Below, in pieces: positions 23,382 through 30,588 of a stretch of DNA of 30,588 bases. Where the stretch lies: assembly GCA_041441555.1 (NCBI GenBank), contig JASDSW010000015.1, forward strand, positions 1 through 30,588. The letters are read 5' to 3'. How positions within the stretch are numbered: position 1 is the first letter of the stretch; the number at the start of each line of letters is the position of its first letter. The notes beneath the pieces are model-generated. The model searched no databases. It was given only the letters and a program-made list of their open reading frames with translations, and was not told the DNA's origin. The position numbers were made by a program, and so were the translations under genes. The stretch comes from Pseudaeromonas sp041441555. GTDB lineage: Bacteria; Pseudomonadota; Gammaproteobacteria; Enterobacterales; Aeromonadaceae.

Positions 23382-24260
23382 ATGAGCAGCAGTTCCTATC
23401 GGGGACGTTTTGCCCCTTCCCCTTCCGGACCCTTGCATTTTGGCTCCCTGATCGCCGCCGTCGGCAGTTATCTGCAGGCCCGCAGCCAGCTGGGTCGTTG
23501 GCTGGTACGCATCGAGGATTTGGATCCGCCTCGCGAAGTCCCCGGCGCCGCCGACGGCATCCTCCGCACCCTAGAGGCCTACGGCCTGCAGTGGGATGAA
23601 CCCGTGGTCTACCAAAGCCAGCGCCATGCCCGCTATCAATCGGTACTCGATGAATTTCATCGCCGCGGTCTGACCTATCACTGCCACTGCAGCCGGGCCC
23701 GCATTCAGAGCCTCGGCGGCTTCTACGATGGCCACTGTCGTTCCCTGGGGTTGCCCGCCGAACAGAGCAGCGTGCGCCTGCGCATGAGCGACCCAGTGTA
23801 TGGCTTTGACGATGAGCGACTCGGCCACATTCAGGTGCCCCAGGCGCTGGCGGAAGAGGATTTTATCCTCAAACGGCGCGATGGCTTGTTCGCCTATAAC
23901 CTGGCCGTGGTGATCGATGATGCCGATAGCGGCATCACGGAGGTGGTGCGCGGCGCCGATCTGATTGAGCCGACGGTCAGGCAAATTGCCCTCTACCGAC
24001 TGCTGGGGGCTGCCGAGCCCGGTTGGTTGCACCTGCCGTTGGCGCTGCAGGCCAATGGCTTGAAACTCTCGAAACAGAACCATGCACCGGCGCTTGGCGA
24101 CTCGGCCATCTCCCAGACCTTGTGCCAGGCGCTGAGCTTTCTGGGCCAGCCGCCACCCGCTGAGCTCATCGGGGCGGCACCGGCGCTCCTGCTCGACTGG
24201 GGCTGCAGCCACTGGCAGCCGGATAAAATTCCGACGCAAGCACAAATTCAACCGATTTAA
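23382..24260 (+). CDS. gluQ: Glutamyl-Q tRNA(Asp) synthetase
   Basis: Truncated glutamyl-tRNA synthetase paralogue that attaches glutamate to the queuosine base at the anticodon of tRNA(Asp). The product is 292 residues and has no anticodon-binding domain, as expected. The N-terminal GRFAPSPSGPLHFGS holds the HIGH-like motif, and KLSKQ near residue 231 is the KMSKS-like motif. A zinc-site segment, CHCSRARIQSLGGFYDGHC, is present at about residues 101-119. The ribosome binding site is weak. It follows the dksA terminator by about 140 bp and precedes pcnB, as in E. coli, where dksA read-through contributes to its expression. A queuosine-modified tRNA(Asp) substrate is implied. Confidence 0.95.
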   Translation: MSSSSYRGRFAPSPSGPLHFGSLIAAVGSYLQARSQLGRWLVRIEDLDPPREVPGAADGILRTLEAYGLQWDEPVVYQSQRHARYQSVLDEFHRRGLTYHCHCSRARIQSLGGFYDGHCRSLGLPAEQSSVRLRMSDPVYGFDDERLGHIQVPQALAEEDFILKRRDGLFAYNLAVVIDDADSGITEVVRGADLIEPTVRQIALYRLLGAAEPGWLHLPLALQANGLKLSKQNHAPALGDSAISQTLCQALSFLGQPPPAELIGAAPALLLDWGCSHWQPDKIPTQAQIQPI

Positions 24261-24336
24261 GCCAAACAGCGCGATCGGTTTCTCATTTTTGCCCGCTGCG
24301 CTATCATAGCGCCGCTGCAACAGGCGGGTGATATCC

Positions 24337-24351
24337 CGGAGGTGTACTATT
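24337..24351 (+). promoter_or_regulatory. Ribosome binding site and AUU start of pcnB
   Basis: GGAGG at 24338-24342 is six bases before ATT 24349-24351. No ATG or TTG stands in frame at a usable distance, so this site decides the start. Confidence 0.75.
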
Positions 24352-25767
24352 TTTTCCCAGATCGCGAATTTCTGCCGCAAGGTGCTCGGTAAAAACGAAC
24401 AAGAGGGCCAGGCCATGGCAGAGGGGCGCTTGATTCTCAGTCGAGACCAACATCCCATCTCTCGTCGTCAGATCAGTGACAATGCCCTGAAGGTGCTCTA
24501 TCGCCTGAACAAGTCCGGCCACGAGGCTTATCTGGTCGGCGGCGGGGTGCGCGATCTGCTGCTTGGCAAGGCACCCAAAGACTTCGACATCGTCACTGAT
24601 GCCACGCCGGAGCAGATCAAGAAACTCTTCTCCAACTGTCGTCTGGTCGGTCGCCGCTTCCGCCTGGCCCACGTGGTCTTCGGACGCGACGTCATCGAGG
24701 TCGCCACCTTCCGCGGTCACCACCACAAGGTGAACACCAGCAAGCACATCTCCAGCCAGTCGGATGAAGGGATGCTGCTGCGCGACAACGTCTACGGCAC
24801 CATCGAAGAGGATGCCGAGCGCCGCGACTTCACCGTCAACGCCCTCTATTACAGCATCAAGGATTTCAGCCTGCACGACTTTCACGGCGGCCTCGACGAT
24901 CTCGAAGCCGGGGTACTGGAGCTGATCGGCGATCCGGAGACCCGCTACCGCGAAGACCCGGTGCGGATGCTGCGCGCCATCCGTTTTGCCGCCAAGCTGG
25001 GACTGACCATCAGTCCACGCTCCGCCACCCCGATCCGCGAGCTGGCCCCCCTGCTGCAGGATATCCCGCCTGCCCGGTTGTTCGAGGAGACCCTCAAGCT
25101 GTTCCAGGCGGGTCATGCGCTGCAAACCTACCAACTGCTGCGCGAGTACGATCTGTTCGCCCCGCTGTTCCCGCAGGTTGCCACTCTGCTGACCCGAGAG
25201 GGTAACAGCCCGTTCGAACGCTTCCTGGAGCTGGCTCTGCGCAATACCGATGAGCGGGTTGCCAATGAGCTGCCGGTCTCCCCAGCCTTCTTCTACGCTG
25301 CCCTGCTCTGGGGCGTGGTGGAAAAACGCAGCCGCGACTTTGCCAACGAGAGCTCGTTGCCGCCCCAGGACACCCTGCTGCTGGCCATGAACGAAGCCAT
25401 CGATCAGCAGATCAAGACCATCGCCATCCCACGTCGCTTCACCTCCGACGTGCGCGAGATCTGGCTGCTGCAAGACCGTCTGCCCCGCCGTTCCGGCAAG
25501 CGGGCCGAGCGGCTGTTCACCCATCCCCGCTTCCGCGCCGCCTTCGACTTCCTCGAGTTGCGCAGCCGCGTCGATGGCCGCCTCAAGGAGCTGGTGGAGT
25601 GGTGGGCCGACTACCAGGAGGCCAATGGCGATCCGCGCAGCCAGCAGCCGAGCCACGCGCATCATCAGCCCCAGGGCCATGACAGCGCCGATGGCCACAG
25701 TGAGCGAGCCAAACCGCGCCGTCGCCGCCGTCGTGCTCCGCGCCGCCCGAAAGAAGGCAGCGCATGA
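24349..25767 (+). CDS. pcnB: Poly(A) polymerase I, with a probable AUU start codon
   Basis: Adds 3' poly(A) tails that mark RNAs for decay and controls ColE1-type plasmid copy number through RNA I. The product is 472 residues. The nucleotidyltransferase core has GGGVRDLLLGKAPKDFD with the catalytic aspartates, followed by RRFRLAHVVFG and EEDAERRDFTVNALYY. The tail is strongly basic (RRRRRRAPRRP). The frame is open from a GTG at 24328, but that codon lies upstream of CCCGGAGG. That ribosome binding site is correctly spaced from ATT at 24349. The resulting N terminus (FSQIANFCRKVLG) aligns with E. coli PcnB, which is known to start at AUU. A first ATG only appears at 24415, after this conserved segment. 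It overlaps folK by 4 bp. Confidence 0.94.
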   Translation: MFSQIANFCRKVLGKNEQEGQAMAEGRLILSRDQHPISRRQISDNALKVLYRLNKSGHEAYLVGGGVRDLLLGKAPKDFDIVTDATPEQIKKLFSNCRLVGRRFRLAHVVFGRDVIEVATFRGHHHKVNTSKHISSQSDEGMLLRDNVYGTIEEDAERRDFTVNALYYSIKDFSLHDFHGGLDDLEAGVLELIGDPETRYREDPVRMLRAIRFAAKLGLTISPRSATPIRELAPLLQDIPPARLFEETLKLFQAGHALQTYQLLREYDLFAPLFPQVATLLTREGNSPFERFLELALRNTDERVANELPVSPAFFYAALLWGVVEKRSRDFANESSLPPQDTLLLAMNEAIDQQIKTIAIPRRFTSDVREIWLLQDRLPRRSGKRAERLFTHPRFRAAFDFLELRSRVDGRLKELVEWWADYQEANGDPRSQQPSHAHHQPQGHDSADGHSERAKPRRRRRRAPRRPKEGSA

Positions 25768-26261
25768 TCTCAGCCTTCGTGGCCCTCGGCGCCAATCTGG
25801 GTGATCCACAGGCCCAGATCCGCCAGGCGGTGGCCGCCCTGCAACAGTTGCCCAACAGCCGATTCATCGCCTGTTCGCCGCTCTACGGCTCCATCCCCAT
25901 GGGGCCCAGCGATCAACCGGACTACGTCAACGGCGTGGCCTGGTTGGAGACCGAGCTCTCCCCGCATGCTCTGTTGGACGAGACCCAGCGCATCGAGCTG
26001 GCGCTGGGGCGAATCCGCAAGGAGGAGCGCTGGGGACCCCGCACCCTGGATCTGGATCTGCTGCTGTTCGGCGATCGACAACTCGACGATGCGCGGTTGA
26101 CGATCCCCCACTACGGCATGAAGGAACGCGCCTTCGTGCTGGTTCCGCTATTCGATCTGGCGCCGGATCTGCGACTGCCCTGTGGCAGTTGGCTACGGGA
26201 TCTGGTCGCCAGCTGTGACCGCAGTGGCCTCCGGCCGCTGGCGGAGAGTTCGCAAGCATAG
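25764..26261 (+). CDS. folK: 2-amino-4-hydroxy-6-hydroxymethyldihydropteridine pyrophosphokinase
   Basis: HPPK transfers pyrophosphate from ATP to 6-hydroxymethyl-dihydropterin, giving the substrate of dihydropteroate synthase in folate synthesis. The product is 165 residues, close to E. coli FolK (159). The signature RWGPRTLDLDLLLFGD with the magnesium-binding aspartates is at about residues 91-106. The N-terminal FVALGANLGDP and the loop PDYVNGVAWLET are typical. Its ATG overlaps the pcnB stop in ATGA, so translation is coupled. panB follows 8 bp after its stop. Co-transcription is chemically sensible because PanB uses methylene-tetrahydrofolate. Confidence 0.96.
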   Translation: MISAFVALGANLGDPQAQIRQAVAALQQLPNSRFIACSPLYGSIPMGPSDQPDYVNGVAWLETELSPHALLDETQRIELALGRIRKEERWGPRTLDLDLLLFGDRQLDDARLTIPHYGMKERAFVLVPLFDLAPDLRLPCGSWLRDLVASCDRSGLRPLAESSQA

Positions 26262-26269
26262 GAGTCTCC

Positions 26270-27064
26270 ATGAGCAAAACGACCATCAACCAACTGCTGA
26301 AGATGAAGCAGGACGGCCAAAAATTTGCCACCATCACCGCCTACGATGCCACCTTCGCCAAGCTGTTCGATGAGGAGGGTATCCCGGCGATCCTGATTGG
26401 AGACTCACTCGGCATGGTGATTCAGGGCCACAGCGATACCCTGCCAGTCACCATTGACGAGATGGCCTATCACACCCGTTGCGTCCGCCGCGGCACCACC
26501 AATGCCCTGGTGATCGCCGATCTCTCGTTCATGACCTATGCCGACACCGCCAGCGCCTGCCAGAACGCCGCCAAGCTGATGGCGGCCGGCGCCAGCATGG
26601 TCAAGATCGAAGGCGGGGAATGGCTGTGTGACACCGTCAAGCAGCTCAACCGCAACGGCATCCCGGTCTGTGGTCACCTGGGTTTAACGCCGCAATCCGT
26701 TCACGTCTTTGGCGGTTTCCGTGTTCAGGGACGCGACCTGGATCAGGCCGAAGAGATCTACCGCAGCGCGCTGGCGCTGCAGGCAGCCGGCATCCAGCTG
26801 TTGGTGCTCGAGTGCGTACCGGCGGCGCTGGCCGAGCGCATCACCAAGGCGCTGCGCATCCCGGTCATCGGCATCGGTGCGGGCAATGCCACCGACGGCC
26901 AGATCCTGGTCATGCACGATGCCTTCGGCATCACCTCGGGCTACACCCCGAAATTTACCAAGAATTTTCTCGCCGAGACCGGAGAGATCCGCGCCGCCGT
27001 GCGCCAGTACATGGCGCAGGTAGCCGACGGCAGCTTCCCTGGCCCGGAACAGACCTTTAACTGA
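26270..27064 (+). CDS. panB: 3-methyl-2-oxobutanoate hydroxymethyltransferase
   Basis: First enzyme of pantothenate synthesis: it transfers a hydroxymethyl group from methylene-tetrahydrofolate to ketoisovalerate, giving ketopantoate. The product is 264 residues, the E. coli length. Conserved segments include TAYDATFAKLFDEEGIPAIL, IGDSLGMVIQGH with the metal and substrate aspartate, VKIEGGEW and IGIGAGNATDGQ. AGGAG precedes ATG. It sits between folK (8 bp upstream) and panC (74 bp downstream), within a pcnB-folK-panBC run. Confidence 0.97.
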   Translation: MSKTTINQLLKMKQDGQKFATITAYDATFAKLFDEEGIPAILIGDSLGMVIQGHSDTLPVTIDEMAYHTRCVRRGTTNALVIADLSFMTYADTASACQNAAKLMAAGASMVKIEGGEWLCDTVKQLNRNGIPVCGHLGLTPQSVHVFGGFRVQGRDLDQAEEIYRSALALQAAGIQLLVLECVPAALAERITKALRIPVIGIGAGNATDGQILVMHDAFGITSGYTPKFTKNFLAETGEIRAAVRQYMAQVADGSFPGPEQTFN

Positions 27065-27138
27065 GGTCATTTTGTGCAACTCCTGCGCCCCGGCACACCT
27101 GCTATCCGGGCAACGCGATGCGTAACAAGGAGCAATTC

Positions 27139-28002
27139 ATGCAAGTGGTCAACGACACTCAGACGCTGCGTGCCGCTATTCGTCACTACCGCCAGGCCGG
27201 CGAGACTATCGCCTTCGTGCCCACCATGGGCAACCTGCACCAAGGCCACCTGACCCTGGTTCGGGAGGCCAAACAGCGCGCCCAGCGCGTCGTCGTCAGC
27301 ATCTTCGTCAACCCATTGCAGTTTGACCGGGCCGAGGATCTGCACAACTACCCGCGCACTCTGGAAGAGGACTGCGCCCTGCTGACTGCCGCCGGGGTCG
27401 ATCTGGTCTTCACCCCGACGCCCGAAATCATGTATCCGCAGGGTCTGGGCGCCCAGACCGTGGTGGATGTGCCGGGGATCTCCACTCTGCTCGAAGGTGC
27501 CCTGCGGCCCGGCCACTTTCGCGGCGTCTCCACCGTCGTCACCAAGCTATTCAACCTGGTGCAGCCCGATGTCGCCTGCTTCGGTCAGAAGGACTATCAG
27601 CAGTTGGCGCTGATCCGCAAGATGGTCAGCGATCTGGCGATGCCGATCGAGATCATTGGCGTGCCGACGGTGCGCGCCGAGAGTGGCTTGGCCCTCTCCT
27701 CGCGCAACGGTTATCTGACCGCCGAGGAGCTGGCCCAGGCGCCGCAACTGGCCGCCACCATGCGCTGGCTCGGCGAACAGATAGGCCAAGGCAACCGGGA
27801 CTTCGACAGCCTGGTACAACAGGCGGCCGAGCGACTCGACGAGCAGGGCTTCCGCACCGATGCCATCGATATTGTCGATGCCCAATCCCTGCTGCCGGTC
27901 GATAGCCACAGCGAGGCGGTGGTGATCCTGATGGCCGCCTTCCTCGGCAAGGCGCGACTGATCGATAACCTGGTGGTGAATTTGCACCCACAGGGCAGAT
28001 AG
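27139..28002 (+). CDS. panC: Pantothenate synthetase
   Basis: Condenses pantoate and beta-alanine with ATP to pantothenate through a pantoyl-adenylate. The product is 287 residues. It has the nucleotidyltransferase HIGH-type motif in PTMGNLHQGHLTL at about residues 28-40, VSIFVNPLQF, the FGQKDYQQL segment, and the KMSKS-equivalent LALSSRNGYL. The frame is open from 27118, but ATG 27139 follows AAGGAG and gives the family N terminus. It is 74 bp downstream of panB and 50 bp upstream of panD; all three are probably co-transcribed. In E. coli an unrelated gene separates panC and panD, but here they are adjacent. Confidence 0.97.
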   Translation: MQVVNDTQTLRAAIRHYRQAGETIAFVPTMGNLHQGHLTLVREAKQRAQRVVVSIFVNPLQFDRAEDLHNYPRTLEEDCALLTAAGVDLVFTPTPEIMYPQGLGAQTVVDVPGISTLLEGALRPGHFRGVSTVVTKLFNLVQPDVACFGQKDYQQLALIRKMVSDLAMPIEIIGVPTVRAESGLALSSRNGYLTAEELAQAPQLAATMRWLGEQIGQGNRDFDSLVQQAAERLDEQGFRTDAIDIVDAQSLLPVDSHSEAVVILMAAFLGKARLIDNLVVNLHPQGR

Positions 28003-28052
28003 TTTATATTCCGCCCGCTGGGTTCCCGGCGGTGGTTGAGAGAGGAAAAGCA

Positions 28053-28433
28053 ATGCAACGAATTATGCTCAGAGGCAAGCTGCATCAGGCCCGAGTGACC
28101 CACTCCGTCCTGAATTATGAAGGTTCCTGCGGTATCGATCTGGACCTGCTGGACGCAGCTGGCATCATCGAAAATGAGCAGATCGACATCTATAACGTCG
28201 AGACCGGTGACCGTTTTCATACCTATGCCATCGCCGGTGAGCGGGGCTCCAAGATGATCTCCTTGAACGGCGCCGCCGCCCGCAAGGCAGCGGTTGGCGA
28301 TCGCGTCATCATCTGCGCCTACGGCATGTTCGATGAGAGCGAAATCGCCGCCCACAAGCCGCGCCTGGTCTATCTCGATGCCCAGAACAACATCGCCCGC
28401 ACCGGCAAGGACATCCCAGTTCAGTTGACCTAA
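28053..28433 (+). CDS. panD: Aspartate 1-decarboxylase (pyruvoyl enzyme)
   Basis: Makes beta-alanine from aspartate for pantothenate and CoA. It is produced as an inactive 126-residue proenzyme that cleaves itself between Gly24 and Ser25 to create the pyruvoyl cofactor. The cleavage site is visible in NYEGSCGID at exactly these positions. Also present are Lys9 in RGKLHQARVTHS and Tyr58 in HTYAIAGERGSK, expected catalytic residues. ATG 28053 follows AGAGGAAA; an in-frame codon at 28032 would add seven residues and spoil the numbering. In enterobacteria cleavage is helped by PanM (PanZ); no such gene is seen here. It is followed by a strong terminator. Confidence 0.97.
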   Translation: MQRIMLRGKLHQARVTHSVLNYEGSCGIDLDLLDAAGIIENEQIDIYNVETGDRFHTYAIAGERGSKMISLNGAAARKAAVGDRVIICAYGMFDESEIAAHKPRLVYLDAQNNIARTGKDIPVQLT

Positions 28434-28457
28434 CCGTCAGCTGCGGACCGACGATGC

Positions 28458-28487
28458 AGAGGCGGCTTGAGGCCGCCTCTTCGTTTT
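28458..28487 (+). terminator. Rho-independent terminator after panD
   Basis: A 9-bp stem AGAGGCGGC / GCCGCCTCT with loop TTGAG is followed by TCGTTTT. It ends the pan gene run. Confidence 0.85.
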
Positions 28488-28501
28488 ATCCGCCCCGCCC
28501 G

Positions 28502-28530
28502 TTGAGTGCCATGCGCGGGCTGGCTAGAAT
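28502..28530 (+). promoter_or_regulatory. Candidate sigma70 promoter of pth-ychF
   Basis: TTGAGT (28502-28507) and TAGAAT (28525-28530) are 17 bp apart, directly after the panD terminator and about 60 bp before the pth start. Confidence 0.65.
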
Positions 28531-28592
28531 GTCGCATCCTGAACCCGGGCGGTCAGCTGAACCGTCAACCGCCCCGAAGTTGAGCAAGAGCC

Positions 28593-29186
28593 ATGAGTCA
28601 CGAGATCCGTCTGATTGTCGGTCTGGGAAATCCAGGCCCGGAATATGCCCACACCCGCCACAATGCGGGTGCCAGGTATGTGGCCGAGCTGGCAGCCCGG
28701 AACAATGGCTCGCTGCGCGAAGACCCCAAATATTACGGTCTGACCGCCCGCATCACCCTGCACGGCCAGGAGGTGCGGTTGCTGATCCCCACCACCTTCA
28801 TGAATCTGAGCGGCAAGTCGGTCAGCGCCCTGGCCAAGTTTTTCCAGATCCCGGTGGAATCCATCCTGGTCGCCCACGATGAGCTGGATCTGCCGCCGGG
28901 GGTTGCCCGCTTCAAGCAAGGGGGCGGTCATGGCGGCCACAACGGCCTCAAAGACATCATCAGCAAGATGGGCAACAGCAAGGATTTTCATCGCCTGCGG
29001 ATCGGCATCGGCCATCCGGGCGACAAAAATCAGGTCGCCGGTTTCGTGCTGACCAAGGCTCCGCAAAAGGAGCAAGAACTCATCGATGCCGCGCTGGATG
29101 AAGCCCTGCGCAGCACCGACATCCTGTTTCAGCAAGATATGACTCGCGCCATGAACCGTCTGCACACGTTCAAGGCCGGATCCTAA
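28593..29186 (+). CDS. pth: Peptidyl-tRNA hydrolase
   Basis: Recycles peptidyl-tRNAs that drop off ribosomes by cleaving the ester between peptide and tRNA; essential in many bacteria. The product is 197 residues (194 in E. coli). The active site is visible as GLGNPGPEYAHTRHNAGA, with the catalytic histidine in RHNAG at about residue 23 and the asparagine in GNPG. VAHDELDLPPG holds the conserved aspartate, and GGGHGGHNGLKDI forms the substrate-binding loop. ATG follows AAGAG. It has its own promoter and is 20 bp upstream of ychF, a pairing common in gammaproteobacteria. Confidence 0.97.
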   Translation: MSHEIRLIVGLGNPGPEYAHTRHNAGARYVAELAARNNGSLREDPKYYGLTARITLHGQEVRLLIPTTFMNLSGKSVSALAKFFQIPVESILVAHDELDLPPGVARFKQGGGHGGHNGLKDIISKMGNSKDFHRLRIGIGHPGDKNQVAGFVLTKAPQKEQELIDAALDEALRSTDILFQQDMTRAMNRLHTFKAGS

Positions 29187-29206
29187 CCCCTTAGAAGGAG
29201 ACCTCC

Positions 29207-30298
29207 ATGGGTTTCAAATGCGGCATCGTCGGCCTACCCAACGTTGGCAAATCAACCCTGTTCAATGCGTTGACCAAGTCTGGCATCGAAGCATCGAACT
29301 ACCCGTTCTGCACCATTGAGCCGAACACCGGCGTGGTGCCGATGCCGGATCCGCGCCTCGATGCGCTGGCCGAGATCATCAAGCCGCAACGCGTCGTGCC
29401 GACCACCATGGAGTTCGTCGATATCGCCGGTCTGGTCAAGGGCGCCTCCAAGGGCGAAGGTCTAGGTAACCAGTTCCTGACCAACATCCGCGAAACCGAA
29501 GCCATCGGCCATGTGGTGCGCTGCTTCGAAGATGACAACATCATCCATGTCGCTGGCAAGGTCAATCCAGCCGAAGACATCGACACCATCAACACCGAGC
29601 TGGCGCTGGCCGACCTTGAAACCTGTGAGCGAGCCATTCATCGCATCCAGAAGAAGGCCAAGGGCGGTGACAAGGATGCCAAGCTGGAGCTCTCCGTCCT
29701 GGAGAAGTGCCTGCCTATCCTCTCGGAAGCTGGCATGCTGCGCACGCTGGAGCTGACTGCTGAAGAGAAGGCTGCCATCCGCTACCTGAGCTTCCTGACC
29801 CTGAAGCCGACCATGTATATCGCCAACGTCAACGAAGATGGCTTCGAAAACAATCCATTCCTGGATCAGGTCCGTGAAATTGCTGCCAAAGAGGGCTCCG
29901 TCGTAGTGCCAGTTTGTGCCGCCATCGAATCGGATCTGGCCGAGATGGACGATGCCGACCGTGACGAGTTCATGGCCGAGCTGGGGCTCACCGAGCCGGG
30001 GCTCAACCGCGTGATCCGCGCCGGTTATGAGTTGCTGAATCTGCAGACCTACTTCACCGCCGGGGTGAAGGAAGTCCGCGCCTGGACCATCCCGGTCGGC
30101 GCCACCGCCCCGCAGGCCGCCAGCAAGATCCACACCGACTTCGAGAAGGGCTTCATCCGCGCTCAGACCATCGCCTATGAAGACTTCATCACCTACAAGG
30201 GTGAACAAGGCGCCAAGGAAGCCGGCAAGATGCGCGCCGAAGGCAAGGACTACATCGTCAAAGACGGCGACGTTCTGAACTTCCTGTTCAACGTCTGA
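29207..30298 (+). CDS. ychF: Redox-regulated ATPase YchF (OLA1 family)
   Basis: Obg-related P-loop protein that hydrolyses ATP in preference to GTP, associates with ribosomes and is linked to oxidative stress. The product is 363 residues, the E. coli length. The P loop is GLPNVGKST (about residues 8-16), and the G3 region is DIAGLVKGASKGEG. The usual G4 NKxD is replaced by NVNED, explaining loss of guanine specificity. A coiled-coil insertion of about residues 125-205 and a C-terminal TGS domain (about 280-363) follow. AAGGAG precedes ATG. It is co-transcribed with pth and ended by the terminator at 30361. The coding region is complete to its normal C terminus, so the mobile element beyond it has not disrupted it. 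Confidence 0.97.
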   Translation: MGFKCGIVGLPNVGKSTLFNALTKSGIEASNYPFCTIEPNTGVVPMPDPRLDALAEIIKPQRVVPTTMEFVDIAGLVKGASKGEGLGNQFLTNIRETEAIGHVVRCFEDDNIIHVAGKVNPAEDIDTINTELALADLETCERAIHRIQKKAKGGDKDAKLELSVLEKCLPILSEAGMLRTLELTAEEKAAIRYLSFLTLKPTMYIANVNEDGFENNPFLDQVREIAAKEGSVVVPVCAAIESDLAEMDDADRDEFMAELGLTEPGLNRVIRAGYELLNLQTYFTAGVKEVRAWTIPVGATAPQAASKIHTDFEKGFIRAQTIAYEDFITYKGEQGAKEAGKMRAEGKDYIVKDGDVLNFLFNV

Positions 30299-30360
30299 GT
30301 CAAATAAGCCATTTCACAGGATTTCATCAGATTACTCTGAAGTCCTAAAATAGCGTTGGA

Positions 30361-30384
30361 ACCCCGGAATTCCGGGGTTTTTAC
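30361..30384 (+). terminator. Rho-independent terminator after ychF
   Basis: A perfect 20-bp palindrome AACCCCGGAATTCCGGGGTT (30361-30380) is followed by TTTAC. It closes pth-ychF and lies just before the mobile-element side of the junction. Confidence 0.75.
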
Positions 30385-30438
30385 TTTCTACAGATTGCAT
30401 AAGGTTACTCTGCCCTACCATCTCAAAGTGACTACATT

Positions 30439-30478
30439 GGTGTATACAAATGTTGAACTGAATGACGAATGGTGTATA
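30439..30478 (+). repeat. Pair of GGTGTATA direct repeats before the integrase gene
   Basis: Identical octamers at 30439-30446 and 30471-30478 are 32 bp apart, about three DNA turns. They flank or overlap the putative integrase promoter and could be integrase arm sites or sites for an excisionase or repressor. Confidence 0.4.
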
Positions 30479-30482
30479 TGAT
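30453..30482 (+). promoter_or_regulatory. Candidate promoter of the integrase gene
   Basis: TTGAAC (30453-30458) and TATGAT (30477-30482) are separated by 18 bp. The -10 partly overlaps the second GGTGTATA repeat, which would allow repression by a protein bound there. Confidence 0.35.
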
Positions 30483-30518
30483 GATCCTATCATTCATCTT
30501 CTCAGATCCCGTAATACC

Positions 30519-30588
30519 ATGCTGACAGATGCTCACTGCCGTGCTGCCAAACCGAAGGAGCAGCTCTACCGCCTGAATGACCTTCGCG
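30519..30588 (+). CDS. Tyrosine-type site-specific integrase, P4-like (5' part only)
   Basis: The frame runs off the window end after 23 codons. The visible N terminus, MLTDAHCRAAKPKEQLYRLN, is characteristic of the arm-type DNA-binding domain (DUF4102) of P4-like tyrosine recombinases carried by genomic islands and prophages. These enzymes integrate and excise elements, commonly at the 3' end of a tRNA or a conserved gene. No tRNA is seen next to it; ychF is the neighbouring gene. An in-frame ATG at 30462 would add 19 residues, but family members begin near MLTD, so 30519 is preferred. There is no clear ribosome binding site. The catalytic residues lie outside the window, so activity cannot be judged. 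Confidence 0.72.
   Translation, partial: MLTDAHCRAAKPKEQLYRLNDLR

Noticed and set aside
24304..25809. 501-codon open frame on the minus strand opposite pcnB
   Set aside because: Antisense shadow of a clear poly(A) polymerase gene; no recognisable motifs.
30332..30413. TTACTCTG repeats (30333 and 30406) as element attachment sites
   Set aside because: Eight bases is short and both copies lie on the same side of the integrase, so they cannot be the two ends of the element.
30299..30518. tRNA gene serving as attachment site next to the integrase
   Set aside because: No cloverleaf or T-loop GGTTCGA-type sequence was found between ychF and the integrase.

Overview
The window is GC-rich gammaproteobacterial chromosome, most like Aeromonas or a close relative. 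I infer this from protein resemblance and gene order; no database search was run. Most of it mirrors a block known from Escherichia coli, panD-panC-panB-folK-pcnB-gluQ-dksA-sfsA-thpR-hrpB-mrcB-(fhu genes)-hemL-clcA-erpA. Here it reads in the opposite direction, from erpA at the left to panD at the right, followed by pth-ychF.

Left part (1-4.1 kb): erpA (Fe-S carrier) and clcA (Cl-/H+ antiporter) lie on the minus strand. hemL (glutamate-1-semialdehyde aminomutase) and msrA (methionine sulfoxide reductase) run divergently on the plus strand, and msrA ends at a strong terminator.

Variable part (4.1-14.4 kb): this sits between hemL-msrA and mrcB, where E. coli has the fhu genes. It holds an uncharacterised calcium-loop protein, an EamA transporter, an AraC regulator in an apparent operon with dgt, a soluble FIST-domain chemoreceptor, a LysR regulator followed by a LysE-type exporter, a MerR regulator with a duplicated TipAS-like C-terminal region and its own MerR-type promoter, and a 99-residue protein of unknown function.

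Cell wall and RNA part (14.5-22.4 kb): hrpB and mrcB (PBP1B) overlap on the minus strand. An iron-dependent alcohol dehydrogenase and thpR are on the plus strand, and sfsA converges on thpR with overlapping 3' ends.

Right part (22.4-30.3 kb): dksA, gluQ, pcnB, folK, panB, panC, panD, pth and ychF all lie on the plus strand. pcnB appears to start at AUU, as described for E. coli. folK makes a pterin precursor of folate and panB uses methylene-tetrahydrofolate, so folK and panBCD are metabolically linked to pantothenate/CoA synthesis. Strong hairpin terminators follow dksA, panD and ychF.

The last ~290 bp after ychF turn AT-richer and end in the first 23 codons of a P4-type tyrosine integrase. 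The window therefore probably stops at the left edge of a genomic island or integrative element, and this is the most likely place for new accessory biology. No tRNA, rRNA, CRISPR array or insertion sequence was seen.
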